A stretch of DNA of 29,475 nucleotides from Dactylosporangium sp. AC04546 (GTDB lineage: Bacteria; Actinomycetota; Actinomycetes; Mycobacteriales; Micromonosporaceae). Below, in pieces: positions 14,256-23,398 of the stretch; positions within the stretch are counted from its first letter, which is position 1, and each line of letters starts with the position of its first letter. Both the position numbers and the translations under genes were made by a program. The notes under the pieces were generated by a model. It saw only the letters and a list, made by a program, of their open reading frames with translations, did no database searches and was not told the DNA's origin. The stretch covers positions 1 to 29,475 of the forward strand of contig NZ_JAHYSG010000140.1 of NCBI RefSeq assembly GCF_022095675.1. The letters are read 5' to 3'.

Positions 14256-14930
14256 GTGCCGTCGCTGCGCCTCCCGACCGGGGCTCCCTCGCTCGCCGAC
14301 GCCGTCGCCCAGGCGGTGCGCGACGGCGTCGCGTCCGGGGAGCTCGTGCCCGACCAGACCTACTCCGTCTACCAGCTCGCCGAGCTGCTCGGCGTGTCCC
14401 GCAGCCCGGTCCGCGAGGGCCTGCTCCGCCTGGCCGAGGCGGGCCTGGTGGCGATCCGGCGCAACCGCGGCTTCAGCGTCCTGCCGCCGCGCGCGCACGA
14501 CATCGAGGAGATCGTCGAGATCCGCCTGGCCATCGAGCCACCGGCGGCCCGCAAGGCGGCGACCCGCGGGACGGACGAGCAGCACGCGGCGATCCGCGCG
14601 GCCCTCGCCGCCATGGCGGACGCGGCCGGGCGCGGCGACGAGGCGGCCTTCTGGCCGGCCGACCGCGCGCTGCACGACCTGCTGCTGCGCACGGCCGGCA
14701 ACGCGCGGGCCGCGACGATCGTGGCGCAGCTGCGCTCGACGACGGCCCTGCTCGGCCCGCCGACGACAGCCGGCGGCCGCACCCTGGCCCAGATCCACGC
14801 CGAGCACGAGCCGGTGGTGAAGGCCGTCCTGGCCCGCGACGGCGCGGCCGCCGAGCGGGCCATGCGCACCCACCTGGAGACGACGGGCGCCCTGCTCATG
14901 GCCCGCCTGACGGACCGCGCCGGCCCCTAG
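14256..14930 (+). CDS. FadR-subfamily GntR transcriptional regulator
   Basis: A 224-residue regulator. The winged helix-turn-helix reads Y-S-V-Y-Q-L-A-E-L-L-G-V-S-R-S-P-V-R-E-G-L-L-R-L-A-E-A-G-L-V (about residues 33-62), followed by R-R-N-R-G-F-S-V. The C-terminal FCD domain has E-I-V-E-I-R-L-A-I-E-P, D-R-A-L-H-D-L-L-L-R, and H-A-E-H-E-P-V-V-K-A-V-L-A-R-D with the His residues that usually bind a metal and acid ligand. It probably senses the hydroxyacid oxidised by the divergent enzyme and represses both genes. An in-frame ATG at 14247 would add M-L-L with a TTA codon. The stop shares CTAG with the convergent stop at 14927. Confidence 0.88.
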   Translation: MPSLRLPTGAPSLADAVAQAVRDGVASGELVPDQTYSVYQLAELLGVSRSPVREGLLRLAEAGLVAIRRNRGFSVLPPRAHDIEEIVEIRLAIEPPAARKAATRGTDEQHAAIRAALAAMADAAGRGDEAAFWPADRALHDLLLRTAGNARAATIVAQLRSTTALLGPPTTAGGRTLAQIHAEHEPVVKAVLARDGAAAERAMRTHLETTGALLMARLTDRAGP

Positions 14931-15877
14931 GTGACAACCACCGTCGCACCGGCGGCCAGGCGGTGGGTGCGCGCGGCCAGGTCGGCGATGGACTCCGTGG
15001 CGTGGCCGCTCAGGGCGCTCGTCAGGCGGTCGTGCAGCGGCTCGGTCCAGTGCGCCGGGATGCCGGCCGTGCCCGCCAGGACGCCGGCGACGGCGCCGAC
15101 CGTCGCGCCGTTGGAGTCGGTGTCGTAGGCGGCGCTCACCGCCAGGCCGATCGCGTCGGTGAAGACGCCGTCCGACCACAGCAGGGCGGCGGCGACGATG
15201 GCGGCGTTGTTGATCGTGTGGACGTAGTAGTAGTCCAGGCCGTGGATCCACTCCACCGCCGCGTCCCAGCCGGCGCCGGCGGCGTGCAGCTCCAGCACGT
15301 GGGTGAGCGCCGCGTGCAGGCGGGAGGCCGGCGGGACCACGGCGAGCGCGCGGGTGACGACGTCGCGCGGGCCGGACGCGCCGAACGCCGCGGCGACCGC
15401 GGCCGCCGCCCACATCGCGCCGTAGACGCCGTTGCGCACGTGCGACAGCCGGGCGTCGGCGAACGCGAGCCGGGCCGCCTCCGCCGGGCGGCCCGGGCTG
15501 ACCAGGCCGAAGACGTCGGCGCGGGTGAGCGCGCCGACCCACTCGCGGTACGGGTTCAGCACCGTCGCGGTCTGCGGCACCGGCACCGCGTTGGTCAGGT
15601 TGCGATACGCCGCCGCCTCGGCCGTGAACGTCTTGCCGAACGGCAGCAGCTCCAGCCAGAGCGCGCCGACCTGCGCGGTGGTGAACCCGCGGCCGTGCCG
15701 TTCGAGCAGCAGCAGGTTGAGCAGGGTGTAGTCGAGGTCGTCGTCGCGGGTGACGCCGTCGACGTTGCCGCGGGTCGTGGTCCGGTAGCAGTCCTGGCGC
15801 AGGACGAAGCGCTCGGGCATCGGGTCGAGCACGGGCGCGTAGTCGGTCGGCCGCCCTTTGCCGGCGTCGCTGGTCTC
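14927..15877 (-). pseudogene. ADP-ribosylglycohydrolase family protein, N-terminus missing
   Basis: About 316 codons of an ADP-ribosylglycohydrolase (DraG/ARH-like) protein remain. Recognisable parts are the metal-site motif V-T-R-D-D-D-L-D-Y-T-L-L, S-P-G-R-P-x-E-A-A-x-L-A, N-G-V-Y-G-A-M-W-A-A-A-A-V-A-A-A-F, H-T-I-N-N-A-A-I-V-A-A-A-L-L-W, and the second metal motif Y-D-T-D-S-N-G-A-T-V-G. The usual N-terminal G-x-x-x-G-D-A-L-G region is absent. Homology appears to stop near 15877, where the opposite strand becomes a PfkB kinase. The frame stays open beyond that but encodes only antisense of the kinase. A product could start at ATG 15820 but would lack the N-terminal fold. I call it a truncated pseudogene. 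Confidence 0.7.
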
Positions 15878-15881
15878 CCGC

Positions 15882-16232
15882 TGTACCGTCGTCACCCCGA
15901 ACGAGGGCGAACTGACCATCCTCGGCGGCGCCCCGGCCCTCCTGGCGGCGGGCGCGGGCGCGGTCGTCGTCACGTGCGGCGGCGCCGGCTGCGAGCTGCA
16001 CACGCACGACCGCCCGCCGGTGCTGGTACCGCCCGCCCCGGCGCGGGTCGTCGACACGACGGGCGCGGGCGACACGTTCACGGCCGCCCTGGCCGTGGCC
16101 CTCGCCGCCGGCCGGCAACTCCCGGACGCGGTCCGCTGGGCGGCAGCGGCAGGCGCCCTGGCGACGGAGGCCTTCGGCGCCCGCGGCAGCCTGCCCACAG
16201 CGGAGGCCGTCGACACCCGCGCGGCCGGCTAG
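15882..16232 (+). pseudogene. PfkB/ribokinase-family kinase, C-terminal fragment only
   Basis: About 116 codons of the C-terminal third of a PfkB-family sugar or nucleoside kinase. It begins abruptly at V-V-T-P-N-E-G-E-L, continues with A-V-V-V-T-C-G-G-A-G-C-E-L, and contains the catalytic anion-hole motif D-T-T-G-A-G-D-T-F-T-A-A-L (about 66 codons in). It ends with A-F-G-A-R-G-S-L-P-T. Family members are about 300 residues long, so the N-terminal substrate-binding two thirds are missing. Directly upstream is the truncated ADP-ribosylglycohydrolase on the other strand. The nearest ATG is at 15858, in sequence belonging to the other gene. A functional kinase is not expected. Confidence 0.75.
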
Positions 16233-16239
16233 GTCGCAG

Positions 16240-16269
16240 GTCAGGCGCCACCGTCGAGCGAGGCCTGAC
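16240..16269. terminator. Possible hairpin between convergent genes
   Basis: GTCAGGC (16240-16246) and GCCTGAC (16263-16269) form a perfect 7-bp stem with a 16-nt loop, between the kinase fragment and the convergent stop at 16278. There is no T-tract. Confidence 0.35.
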
Positions 16270-16277
16270 GGCCGCGC

Positions 16278-16907
16278 CTACCAGCAGACGCTCAGGTCGG
16301 CGCTGCCGCGGGCCACGCAGCCGTGGTAGTAGCGGATCTCTGCCTCGAACTCCTCGACGATGCGGGGGGCGAGCTCGGGGTAGGAGGCGAGGACGCGTTC
16401 GATGCTGTCCCACACGGCGGTCAGGTCCTCGGTGGTGCGGTACCCGCTGATGCCGTAGCAGGGCACGTCCGTGCGGAAGCCGTACCCGGCGTCTCCGTCG
16501 CGATAGGCGCTGTGGTGCGCGACCTCGACCGGCACCTCCACGATCTTCGCCCACGCCGCGTTGCGCTCGTCCCAGTCCGCGCTCAGCACGCCGGTCAGAT
16601 CGATGCGCTGCGGGGTGTCGGCCGCGGACAGCAGGTGGCTGAACCAGTCCGGATCTGGGTACTTGCCTAGGCCGAGGTGGCCGAGCCGGCGCCGCTGCTC
16701 GGCGGAGAAGGTCAGGCGGGGCCAGGTGAAGCGGGCGCGAAGCTCCTCGTCGGCCAGGATCGAGCAGCTCATCGCCGCGCTCCAGCCCGAGTCCGGAGCA
16801 CTGCCGTCGAACAGCAGCCCGTCGACCCACTCCCCGTCGCGGGGGCGTTCGAGCAGCCGGGCGAGCAGGTCCGCGGGGATCTCCTTGTACTCCGGATACA
16901 TTCCCAT
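16278..16907 (-). CDS. Protein of unknown function, possibly DUF1877-like
   Basis: A 209-residue soluble protein without signal peptide or membrane segment. The start M-G-M-Y-P-E-Y-K-E-I-P-A-D-L-L-A-R-L-L resembles the opening of DUF1877/YfbM-type proteins (M-G-M-x-x-x-Y-x-x-x), but I cannot confirm this from the rest. It is rich in Trp, Tyr and acidic residues (D-P-D-W-F-S-H-L-L, V-S-A-D-W-D-E-R-N-A-A-W-like segments), and ends with I-R-Y-Y-H-G-C-V-A-R-G. TACGGT lies 6 nt before the ATG with no Shine-Dalgarno, pointing to a leaderless monocistronic transcript. No function is proposed. Confidence 0.7.
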   Translation of the reverse strand: MGMYPEYKEIPADLLARLLERPRDGEWVDGLLFDGSAPDSGWSAAMSCSILADEELRARFTWPRLTFSAEQRRRLGHLGLGKYPDPDWFSHLLSAADTPQRIDLTGVLSADWDERNAAWAKIVEVPVEVAHHSAYRDGDAGYGFRTDVPCYGISGYRTTEDLTAVWDSIERVLASYPELAPRIVEEFEAEIRYYHGCVARGSADLSVCW

Positions 16908-16913
16908 CGCGCC

Positions 16914-16919
16914 ACCGTA
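16914..16919 (-). promoter_or_regulatory. -10 hexamer of the unknown gene, leaderless start
   Basis: TACGGT on the minus strand, 6 nt before the ATG at 16907. No clear -35 is visible. Confidence 0.45.
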
Positions 16920-16937
16920 AGGCAGGCCGCGCCGGCG

Positions 16938-16970
16938 GGGCCGGTCGGTCCGCGGTGGACCGGCCGGCCC
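16938..16970 (-). terminator. Strong hairpin after katG
   Basis: Two 14-bp arms (16938-16951 and 16957-16970) with one mismatched position and a 5-nt loop lie 18 bp beyond the katG stop. There is no T-tract, as is common for actinobacterial terminators. Confidence 0.6.
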
Positions 16971-16988
16971 GGCGGGCGGTGCGGTGGG

Positions 16989-19680
<2,692 letters not shown>

Positions 19681-19688
19681 CTTTTGGA

Positions 19689-19703
19689 AGGGAGTTTCTC
19701 CCT
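19689..19703. promoter_or_regulatory. Inverted repeat in the AT-rich furA upstream region
   Basis: AGGGAG-TTT-CTCCCT, a perfect 6+3+6 repeat, lies in the most AT-rich stretch of the window (19660-19735, including TATATATT). It sits between furA and the divergent unknown gene and could be an operator for either. Confidence 0.35.
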
Positions 19704-19764
19704 ATATATTCCCCCGAACCGGACAGATAGGTACGAACCCCGCGCCGGGGTCGGGCCGGTGGCG

Positions 19765-19770
19765 TACGGT
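19765..19770 (+). promoter_or_regulatory. -10 hexamer of the unknown gene at 19777
   Basis: TACGGT, 6 nt before the GTG at 19777, with no Shine-Dalgarno. An alternative promoter with TATATT (19705-19710) would give a leader of about 60 nt. Confidence 0.4.
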
Positions 19771-19776
19771 GCGCGC

Positions 19777-20859
19777 GTGGGCAGCAGTTATCAGACCGTG
19801 CTCGTGGTGGCGGACGCGGCGGACATCCTGCGGGCCGGGCTCGTCCTCGACGCCTACGTGGTGCCGGTCGGTCCCGGCCGCACGGTGGTGATCCCGAAGG
19901 AGGGTGCCGCCGACTACGCCGACGCGGACGCGGTGGCGGCGTGGATCAGCGGCCACCTGGGGTACGACACGCTCGCCAACGACGCGTTCGACTCCGACGT
20001 GGTCGTGCTGACCGCCTTCCGGCGCGGCCGGATGGTGCACCGGTACACGTCCCACGAGCAGACCGGCGCCGACCCGGCCGTGCTCGCCCCGTTCGGGGTC
20101 GGCCCGGTCGACCGGGCGGAGCTGGGCGCGGTGCTGCGCGGCGAGTCGGACCAGACGAGCGGCGGGCTGGCCGAGGCCTGGCACTGGTCGATCCTCGCGG
20201 CGCTGAACCTCGAGCCGGCCGCCCTGGCCACGGCGTTCCGGTGGGTGGACCCGGAGCAGCTGCCGGGTGCGGTGCGGATCTCCGTCACGGGCCGGCCGCC
20301 GGTGTGGCGGCGGCCGGGCCGGCGCACGGTGTTCCTCGCCGTGGCGGCCTCGCTGCCGGTGAGAGCCGACAAGGTCGAGGTCGGGCGGGCCCTGGCCGCC
20401 GCGGTCGCCGCGGTCGCCGCCCCGCCCGGGCCGGTCGACGCGGTGGTCGCCACGGCCGGCGGGCTGCACGGCGCGGGGGCGGCCTGGCAGGTCAACGCCC
20501 TCGCGCGCCAGGTCCGCCCGGTGGGCCGGCTCGGCGTCTTCTACGTCGCGCTGCTGCTCCCCGCGGAGCCCGGCGCGGACGGCGCGAGGGCGATCCCCAC
20601 GGAGCCCGGCGCGGACGGCGCGAGGGCGATCCCCACGGAGCCCGGCGCGGACGATGCGAGGGCGATCCCCACGCAGCCCGGCGCGGACGGCGCGAGCGCG
20701 ATCGCCGCGGTGGAGCAGGCCTGGAACGCGGTCCTGCGCGCGCACTACGACACCGGGCAGGAGCGGCTCCTCGCCCTGGACACGATCCGCGAGCACGAGT
20801 TCGAGGTCGGCCACGACCACGCCGCCGACCTCGCCGTCACCAGCGGTCCGGACGCCTGA
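19777..20859 (+). CDS. Unknown protein with 12-residue tandem repeats
   Basis: A 360-residue soluble protein that I do not recognise. The N-terminal half opens with S-S-Y-Q-T-V-L-V-V-A-D-A-A-D-I-L-R-A-G and contains H-L-G-Y-D-T-L-A-N-D-A-F-D-S-D-V-V-V-L-T-A-F. A middle part has E-A-W-H-W-S-I-L-A-A-L-N-L-E-P, and a second Ala/Val-rich domain contains R-R-T-V-F-L-A-V-A-A-S-L-P-V. Near the C-terminus are three and a half copies of a 12-residue unit (E-P-G-A-D-G-A-R-A-I-P-T), then A-V-E-Q-A-W-N-A-V-L-R-A-H-Y-D-T-G and H-E-F-E-V-G-H-D-H. The start GTG at 19777 fits a -10 box 6 nt upstream. It is divergent from furA across about 130 bp, so a shared peroxide response is possible but unproven. Confidence 0.7.
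   Translation: MGSSYQTVLVVADAADILRAGLVLDAYVVPVGPGRTVVIPKEGAADYADADAVAAWISGHLGYDTLANDAFDSDVVVLTAFRRGRMVHRYTSHEQTGADPAVLAPFGVGPVDRAELGAVLRGESDQTSGGLAEAWHWSILAALNLEPAALATAFRWVDPEQLPGAVRISVTGRPPVWRRPGRRTVFLAVAASLPVRADKVEVGRALAAAVAAVAAPPGPVDAVVATAGGLHGAGAAWQVNALARQVRPVGRLGVFYVALLLPAEPGADGARAIPTEPGADGARAIPTEPGADDARAIPTQPGADGASAIAAVEQAWNAVLRAHYDTGQERLLALDTIREHEFEVGHDHAADLAVTSGPDA
20566..20702 (+). repeat. 36-bp tandem repeat, 3.8 copies, inside a coding region
   Basis: Units start at 20566, 20602, 20638 and 20674 (last one partial). The first two are identical, and the third and fourth differ at a few positions. Each encodes E-P-G-A-D-G-A-R-A-I-P-T or a variant. The period is divisible by three, so copy number can vary without breaking the gene. 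Confidence 0.9.
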
Positions 20860-20860
20860 C

Positions 20861-20880
20861 CCGGGCGGGGAGCCGCCCGG
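20861..20880. terminator. Bidirectional terminator hairpin
   Basis: CCGGGCGG-GGAG-CCGCCCGG, a perfect 8-bp stem with a 4-nt loop, fills the 22-bp gap between the convergent stops at 20859 (+) and 20882 (-). Confidence 0.7.
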
Positions 20881-20881
20881 T

Positions 20882-21976
20882 TCAGCGCTGCACGCGGGCC
20901 CCGGCGCCGCGCACCAGCGCCTCCACCTCGCGCAGGGAGGCCATCGACGTGTCACCCGGGGTGGTCATGGCCAGGGCGCCGTGGGCCGCGCCGTACTCCA
21001 CGGCGGTCTGCACGTCGCCGGTCGTCAGCAGGCCGTAGATCAGGCCCGAGGCGAAGCTGTCGCCGCCGCCCACCCGGTCCAGGATCTCCAGCGCCGGGCG
21101 GTGGGTGGCCTGGACGAACTTGCCGTCGGCGTAGGCCACCGCGCCCCAGTCGTTCACCGTGGCGCTGCGGACCGTGCGCAGGGTGGTCGCGACCACGGCG
21201 AAGTTCGGGTACGTCTCGACGGCCTTGGCGATCATCTGCTCGAAGCCGCGGACGTCGAGGTTGGTCAGCGACTCGTCGACGCCGGGGACCTCCAGGCCGA
21301 GGCAGGCGGTGAAGTCCTCCTCGTTGCCGATCATCACGTTGACGTACCGCGCCAGGCGGCGGTTGACCTCCTGGGCCCGCTCCTTGCCGCCGATGCTCTT
21401 CCACAGGCTCGGCCGGTAGTTCAGGTCGTAGGAGACGACCGTGCCGTGCCGGTGGGCGGCCTCCATCGCGGCCTCGACGACCTCCGGCGTGGTGTCCGAC
21501 AGCGCCGCGTAGATGCCGCCGGTGTGCAGCCAGCGCACGCCGAGCGTGCCGAAGAGGTGCTCCCAGTCGACGGCGTCGGGGCGCAGCTGGCTGGCGGCGC
21601 TCAGGCCGCGGTCGGAGACGCCGACGGCGCCGCGCACGCCGAAGCCGCGCTCGGTGAAGTTGAGGCCGTTGCGGACGGTGCGCCCGACGCCGTCGTCCTT
21701 CACCCACTGGACGAACGACGTGTCGACGCCGCCCTGCAGGACCAGATCCTCGAGGAGGCGGCCCACCTCGTTGTCCACGAAGGCGGTGACCACCGCGGTG
21801 CGCAGGCCGAAGCAGCGGCGCAGGCCGCGGGCCACGTTGTACTCACCGCCGCCCTCCCAGGCCCGGAACTGCCGGGCCGTGCGGATGCGGCCCTCGCCCG
21901 GGTCGAGGCGGAGCATGATCTCGCCGAGCGAGACGGCGTCGAACCGGCACTCGGCGGCCGGGCGGATCTGCAGCAT
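20882..21976 (-). CDS. kdgK: 2-keto-3-deoxygluconate kinase (PfkB family)
   Basis: A 364-residue PfkB-family sugar kinase. The N-terminal motif S-L-G-E-I-M-L-R-L-D-P-G is followed by the family signature W-E-G-G-G-E-Y-N-V-A-R-G-L-R-R (about residues 38-55). The sequence continues with S-Y-D-L-N-Y-R-P-S-L-W (substrate and Mg region) and the catalytic G-G-G-D-S-F-A-S-G-L near residue 300. The G-E-Y-N-V-A and N-Y-R-P-S-L-W motifs fit 2-dehydro-3-deoxygluconate kinases. It phosphorylates KDG to KDPG, the substrate of the preceding gene's product. Its ATG overlaps the aldolase stop by 1 nt (TGATG), so the two are coupled. Confidence 0.9.
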   Translation of the reverse strand: MLQIRPAAECRFDAVSLGEIMLRLDPGEGRIRTARQFRAWEGGGEYNVARGLRRCFGLRTAVVTAFVDNEVGRLLEDLVLQGGVDTSFVQWVKDDGVGRTVRNGLNFTERGFGVRGAVGVSDRGLSAASQLRPDAVDWEHLFGTLGVRWLHTGGIYAALSDTTPEVVEAAMEAAHRHGTVVSYDLNYRPSLWKSIGGKERAQEVNRRLARYVNVMIGNEEDFTACLGLEVPGVDESLTNLDVRGFEQMIAKAVETYPNFAVVATTLRTVRSATVNDWGAVAYADGKFVQATHRPALEILDRVGGGDSFASGLIYGLLTTGDVQTAVEYGAAHGALAMTTPGDTSMASLREVEALVRGAGARVQR

Positions 21977-22626
21977 CAGCGCTCCTTGCGCGAGTCGGCG
22001 GCGACCGCCACGGCGGCGGCGGTCCGGCGGGTGACCTCGGCCCAGTCGCGGGCGGCGAGCAGGTCGGGCGCGACCATCCAGGTGCCGCCGACGGCGAGCA
22101 CGGACGGCAGCGCGAGGTAGGCGGGCAGCTGCGCGCTGGTGATCCCGCCGGTCGGGATGAACCGCATGTCGCGGAACGGGGCGGCGAGCGCCTTCACCAT
22201 CGGCGCGCCGCCCAGCGGCTCGGCCGGGAAGAACTTCACGGTGCGCAGCCCGGCGTCGACCGCCATCTGGATCTCGGTGGCGGTGGCGGCGCCCGGGTAG
22301 ACCGGCACGCCGGCCTCGGCACAGTGGCGGACGACGGCCGGGCCGAAGCCCGGCGACACCACGAACCGGGCCCCGGAGTCGAGGGCCCGCGCGGCCTGCT
22401 CGACGCTCAGCACGGTGCCGGCGCCGACGAGCAGCTCCGGATAGCGGGCCATGGCGGCGATCGCCGCGGCGGCGGCGTCGGTGCGGAAGGTCACCTCGAC
22501 GCAGCGCAGCCCCCCGGCGAGCAGCGCCTCGGCCAGCGGCGCGGCGTCAGCGGCGTCCTGGAGGACGACGACGGGGACGAGGCCGCCGTCGGCGATGGTC
22601 TGTTCAGTCTCGTGAACGTCGGTCAC
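21976..22626 (-). CDS. eda: 2-keto-3-deoxy-6-phosphogluconate (KDPG/KHG) aldolase
   Basis: A 216-residue class I aldolase that splits KDPG into pyruvate and glyceraldehyde 3-phosphate. It shows C-V-E-V-T-F-R-T (catalytic Glu), L-V-G-A-G-T-V-L, F-V-V-S-P-G-F, Y-P-G-A-A-T-A-T-E, the Schiff-base lysine in T-V-K-F-F-P-A-E, and F-I-P-T-G-G-I. Together with KDG kinase it forms the lower Entner-Doudoroff branch used for gluconate, galactonate or uronates. I choose GTG 22626, 7 nt after a TATGTT -10; an in-frame ATG at 22638 would lie inside that -10 box. It is divergent from an IclR regulator, which is probably its controller. Confidence 0.92.
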   Translation of the reverse strand: MTDVHETEQTIADGGLVPVVVLQDAADAAPLAEALLAGGLRCVEVTFRTDAAAAAIAAMARYPELLVGAGTVLSVEQAARALDSGARFVVSPGFGPAVVRHCAEAGVPVYPGAATATEIQMAVDAGLRTVKFFPAEPLGGAPMVKALAAPFRDMRFIPTGGITSAQLPAYLALPSVLAVGGTWMVAPDLLAARDWAEVTRRTAAAVAVAADSRKER

Positions 22627-22636
22627 GTATGTGAAC
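22602..22636. promoter_or_regulatory. Cluster of GTTCA/TGAAC half-sites, candidate IclR operator
   Basis: GTTCA-GTCTCG-TGAAC (22602-22617) is an inverted repeat. A third half-site GTGAAC (22631-22636) is a direct repeat of 22612-22617 at 19-bp spacing and overlaps the aldolase -10. The position suits autoregulated repression by the divergent IclR protein. Confidence 0.4.
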
Positions 22637-22662
22637 ATAGGAGCCATGACACAGCCGGTCAA
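22634..22662 (-). promoter_or_regulatory. eda-kdgK promoter, leaderless
   Basis: On the minus strand TTGACC (22662-22657), 17-bp spacer, TATGTT (22639-22634), 7 nt, then GTG at 22626. It lies across the start of the divergent IclR gene. Confidence 0.65.
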
Positions 22663-23398
22663 GTCAGCCGACCGAACCCTGGAGATCCTCGAGGTGCTCG
22701 CCGCGGGCGGCCCGCGCACGCTCGGCGACCTCGCGCGCGACCTCGGCATCCCGAAGAGCAGCCTGCACGGCATCCTGCGCACGATTGCCCAGCGTGGATG
22801 GATCGAAACGGACCCGACCGGCACCCGCTTCGGCCTCGGCCTGACCGCGCTGCGGGTCGGCGCCGCCTACCTCGACACGGACGACGTCGTCGCCCTGCTC
22901 GGCGCGGCCCTCGACGAGCTGTCGGCGGCCTTCGGCGAGACCGTCCACCTGGGCCGGCTCGACGGCGCCGACGTCGTCTACGTCGCCAAGCGCGAGTCGA
23001 AGCACCCGCTGCGGCTGTACTCCGCGATCGGCCGGCACCTGCCCGCCCACGCGACAGCGCTGGGCAAGGCGCTGCTGGCCGGCCTCCCACCGGCCGAGGC
23101 CGGCGCCGCCCTGCCCGAGACGCTGCCCCGCCTGACCGCCAACACCATCACCGACCTGCCCGCGCTGCACGCCGAGCTGGACGCGGTCCGCGCGCGCGGC
23201 TACGCCGTCGACAACGGCGAGAACACCGACGGGATCGTGTGCGTCGCCCGGGCGCTGCCGCTGAGCGACCCGCCGGCCGACGCGATCAGCGTGTCGATCC
23301 CGCAGAGCCGGGTCGGCCCGGACACCGTGGCGGCGGTCGCGGCCGCCCTGCGGACGGCCGTCGACCGGGTCACCGCGGCGAGCGGTCTGCTGCGATAG
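22646..23398 (+). CDS. IclR-family transcriptional regulator
   Basis: A 250-residue regulator. The N-terminal winged helix-turn-helix is S-A-D-R-T-L-E-I-L-E-V-L-A-A-G-G and L-G-D-L-A-R-D-L-G-I-P-K-S-S-L-H-G-I-L-R-T (about residues 7-45), then Y/F-x-L-G-x-x-x-L-x-x-G. The C-terminal effector domain has L-G-R-L-D-G-A-D-V-V-Y-V-A-K-R-E-S, H-A-T-A-L-G-K-A-L-L-A-G-L and the typical D-N-G-E-N-T-D-G-I-V-C-V-A-R. It probably responds to KDG, KDPG or a related sugar acid and controls the divergent eda-kdgK pair. AGGAG lies very close to the ATG at 22646; GTG 22631 is an alternative start. Its 3' end overlaps the convergent oxidoreductase gene by 29 bp. Confidence 0.9.
   Translation: MTQPVKSADRTLEILEVLAAGGPRTLGDLARDLGIPKSSLHGILRTIAQRGWIETDPTGTRFGLGLTALRVGAAYLDTDDVVALLGAALDELSAAFGETVHLGRLDGADVVYVAKRESKHPLRLYSAIGRHLPAHATALGKALLAGLPPAEAGAALPETLPRLTANTITDLPALHAELDAVRARGYAVDNGENTDGIVCVARALPLSDPPADAISVSIPQSRVGPDTVAAVAAALRTAVDRVTAASGLLR

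Noticed and set aside
15877..16216. N-terminal extension of the ADP-ribosylglycohydrolase frame
   Set aside because: It is exactly antisense to the PfkB kinase fragment and has no glycohydrolase motif.
20566..20702. CRISPR-like direct repeats
   Set aside because: The repeats are contiguous without spacers, in frame, and encode a regular peptide repeat.
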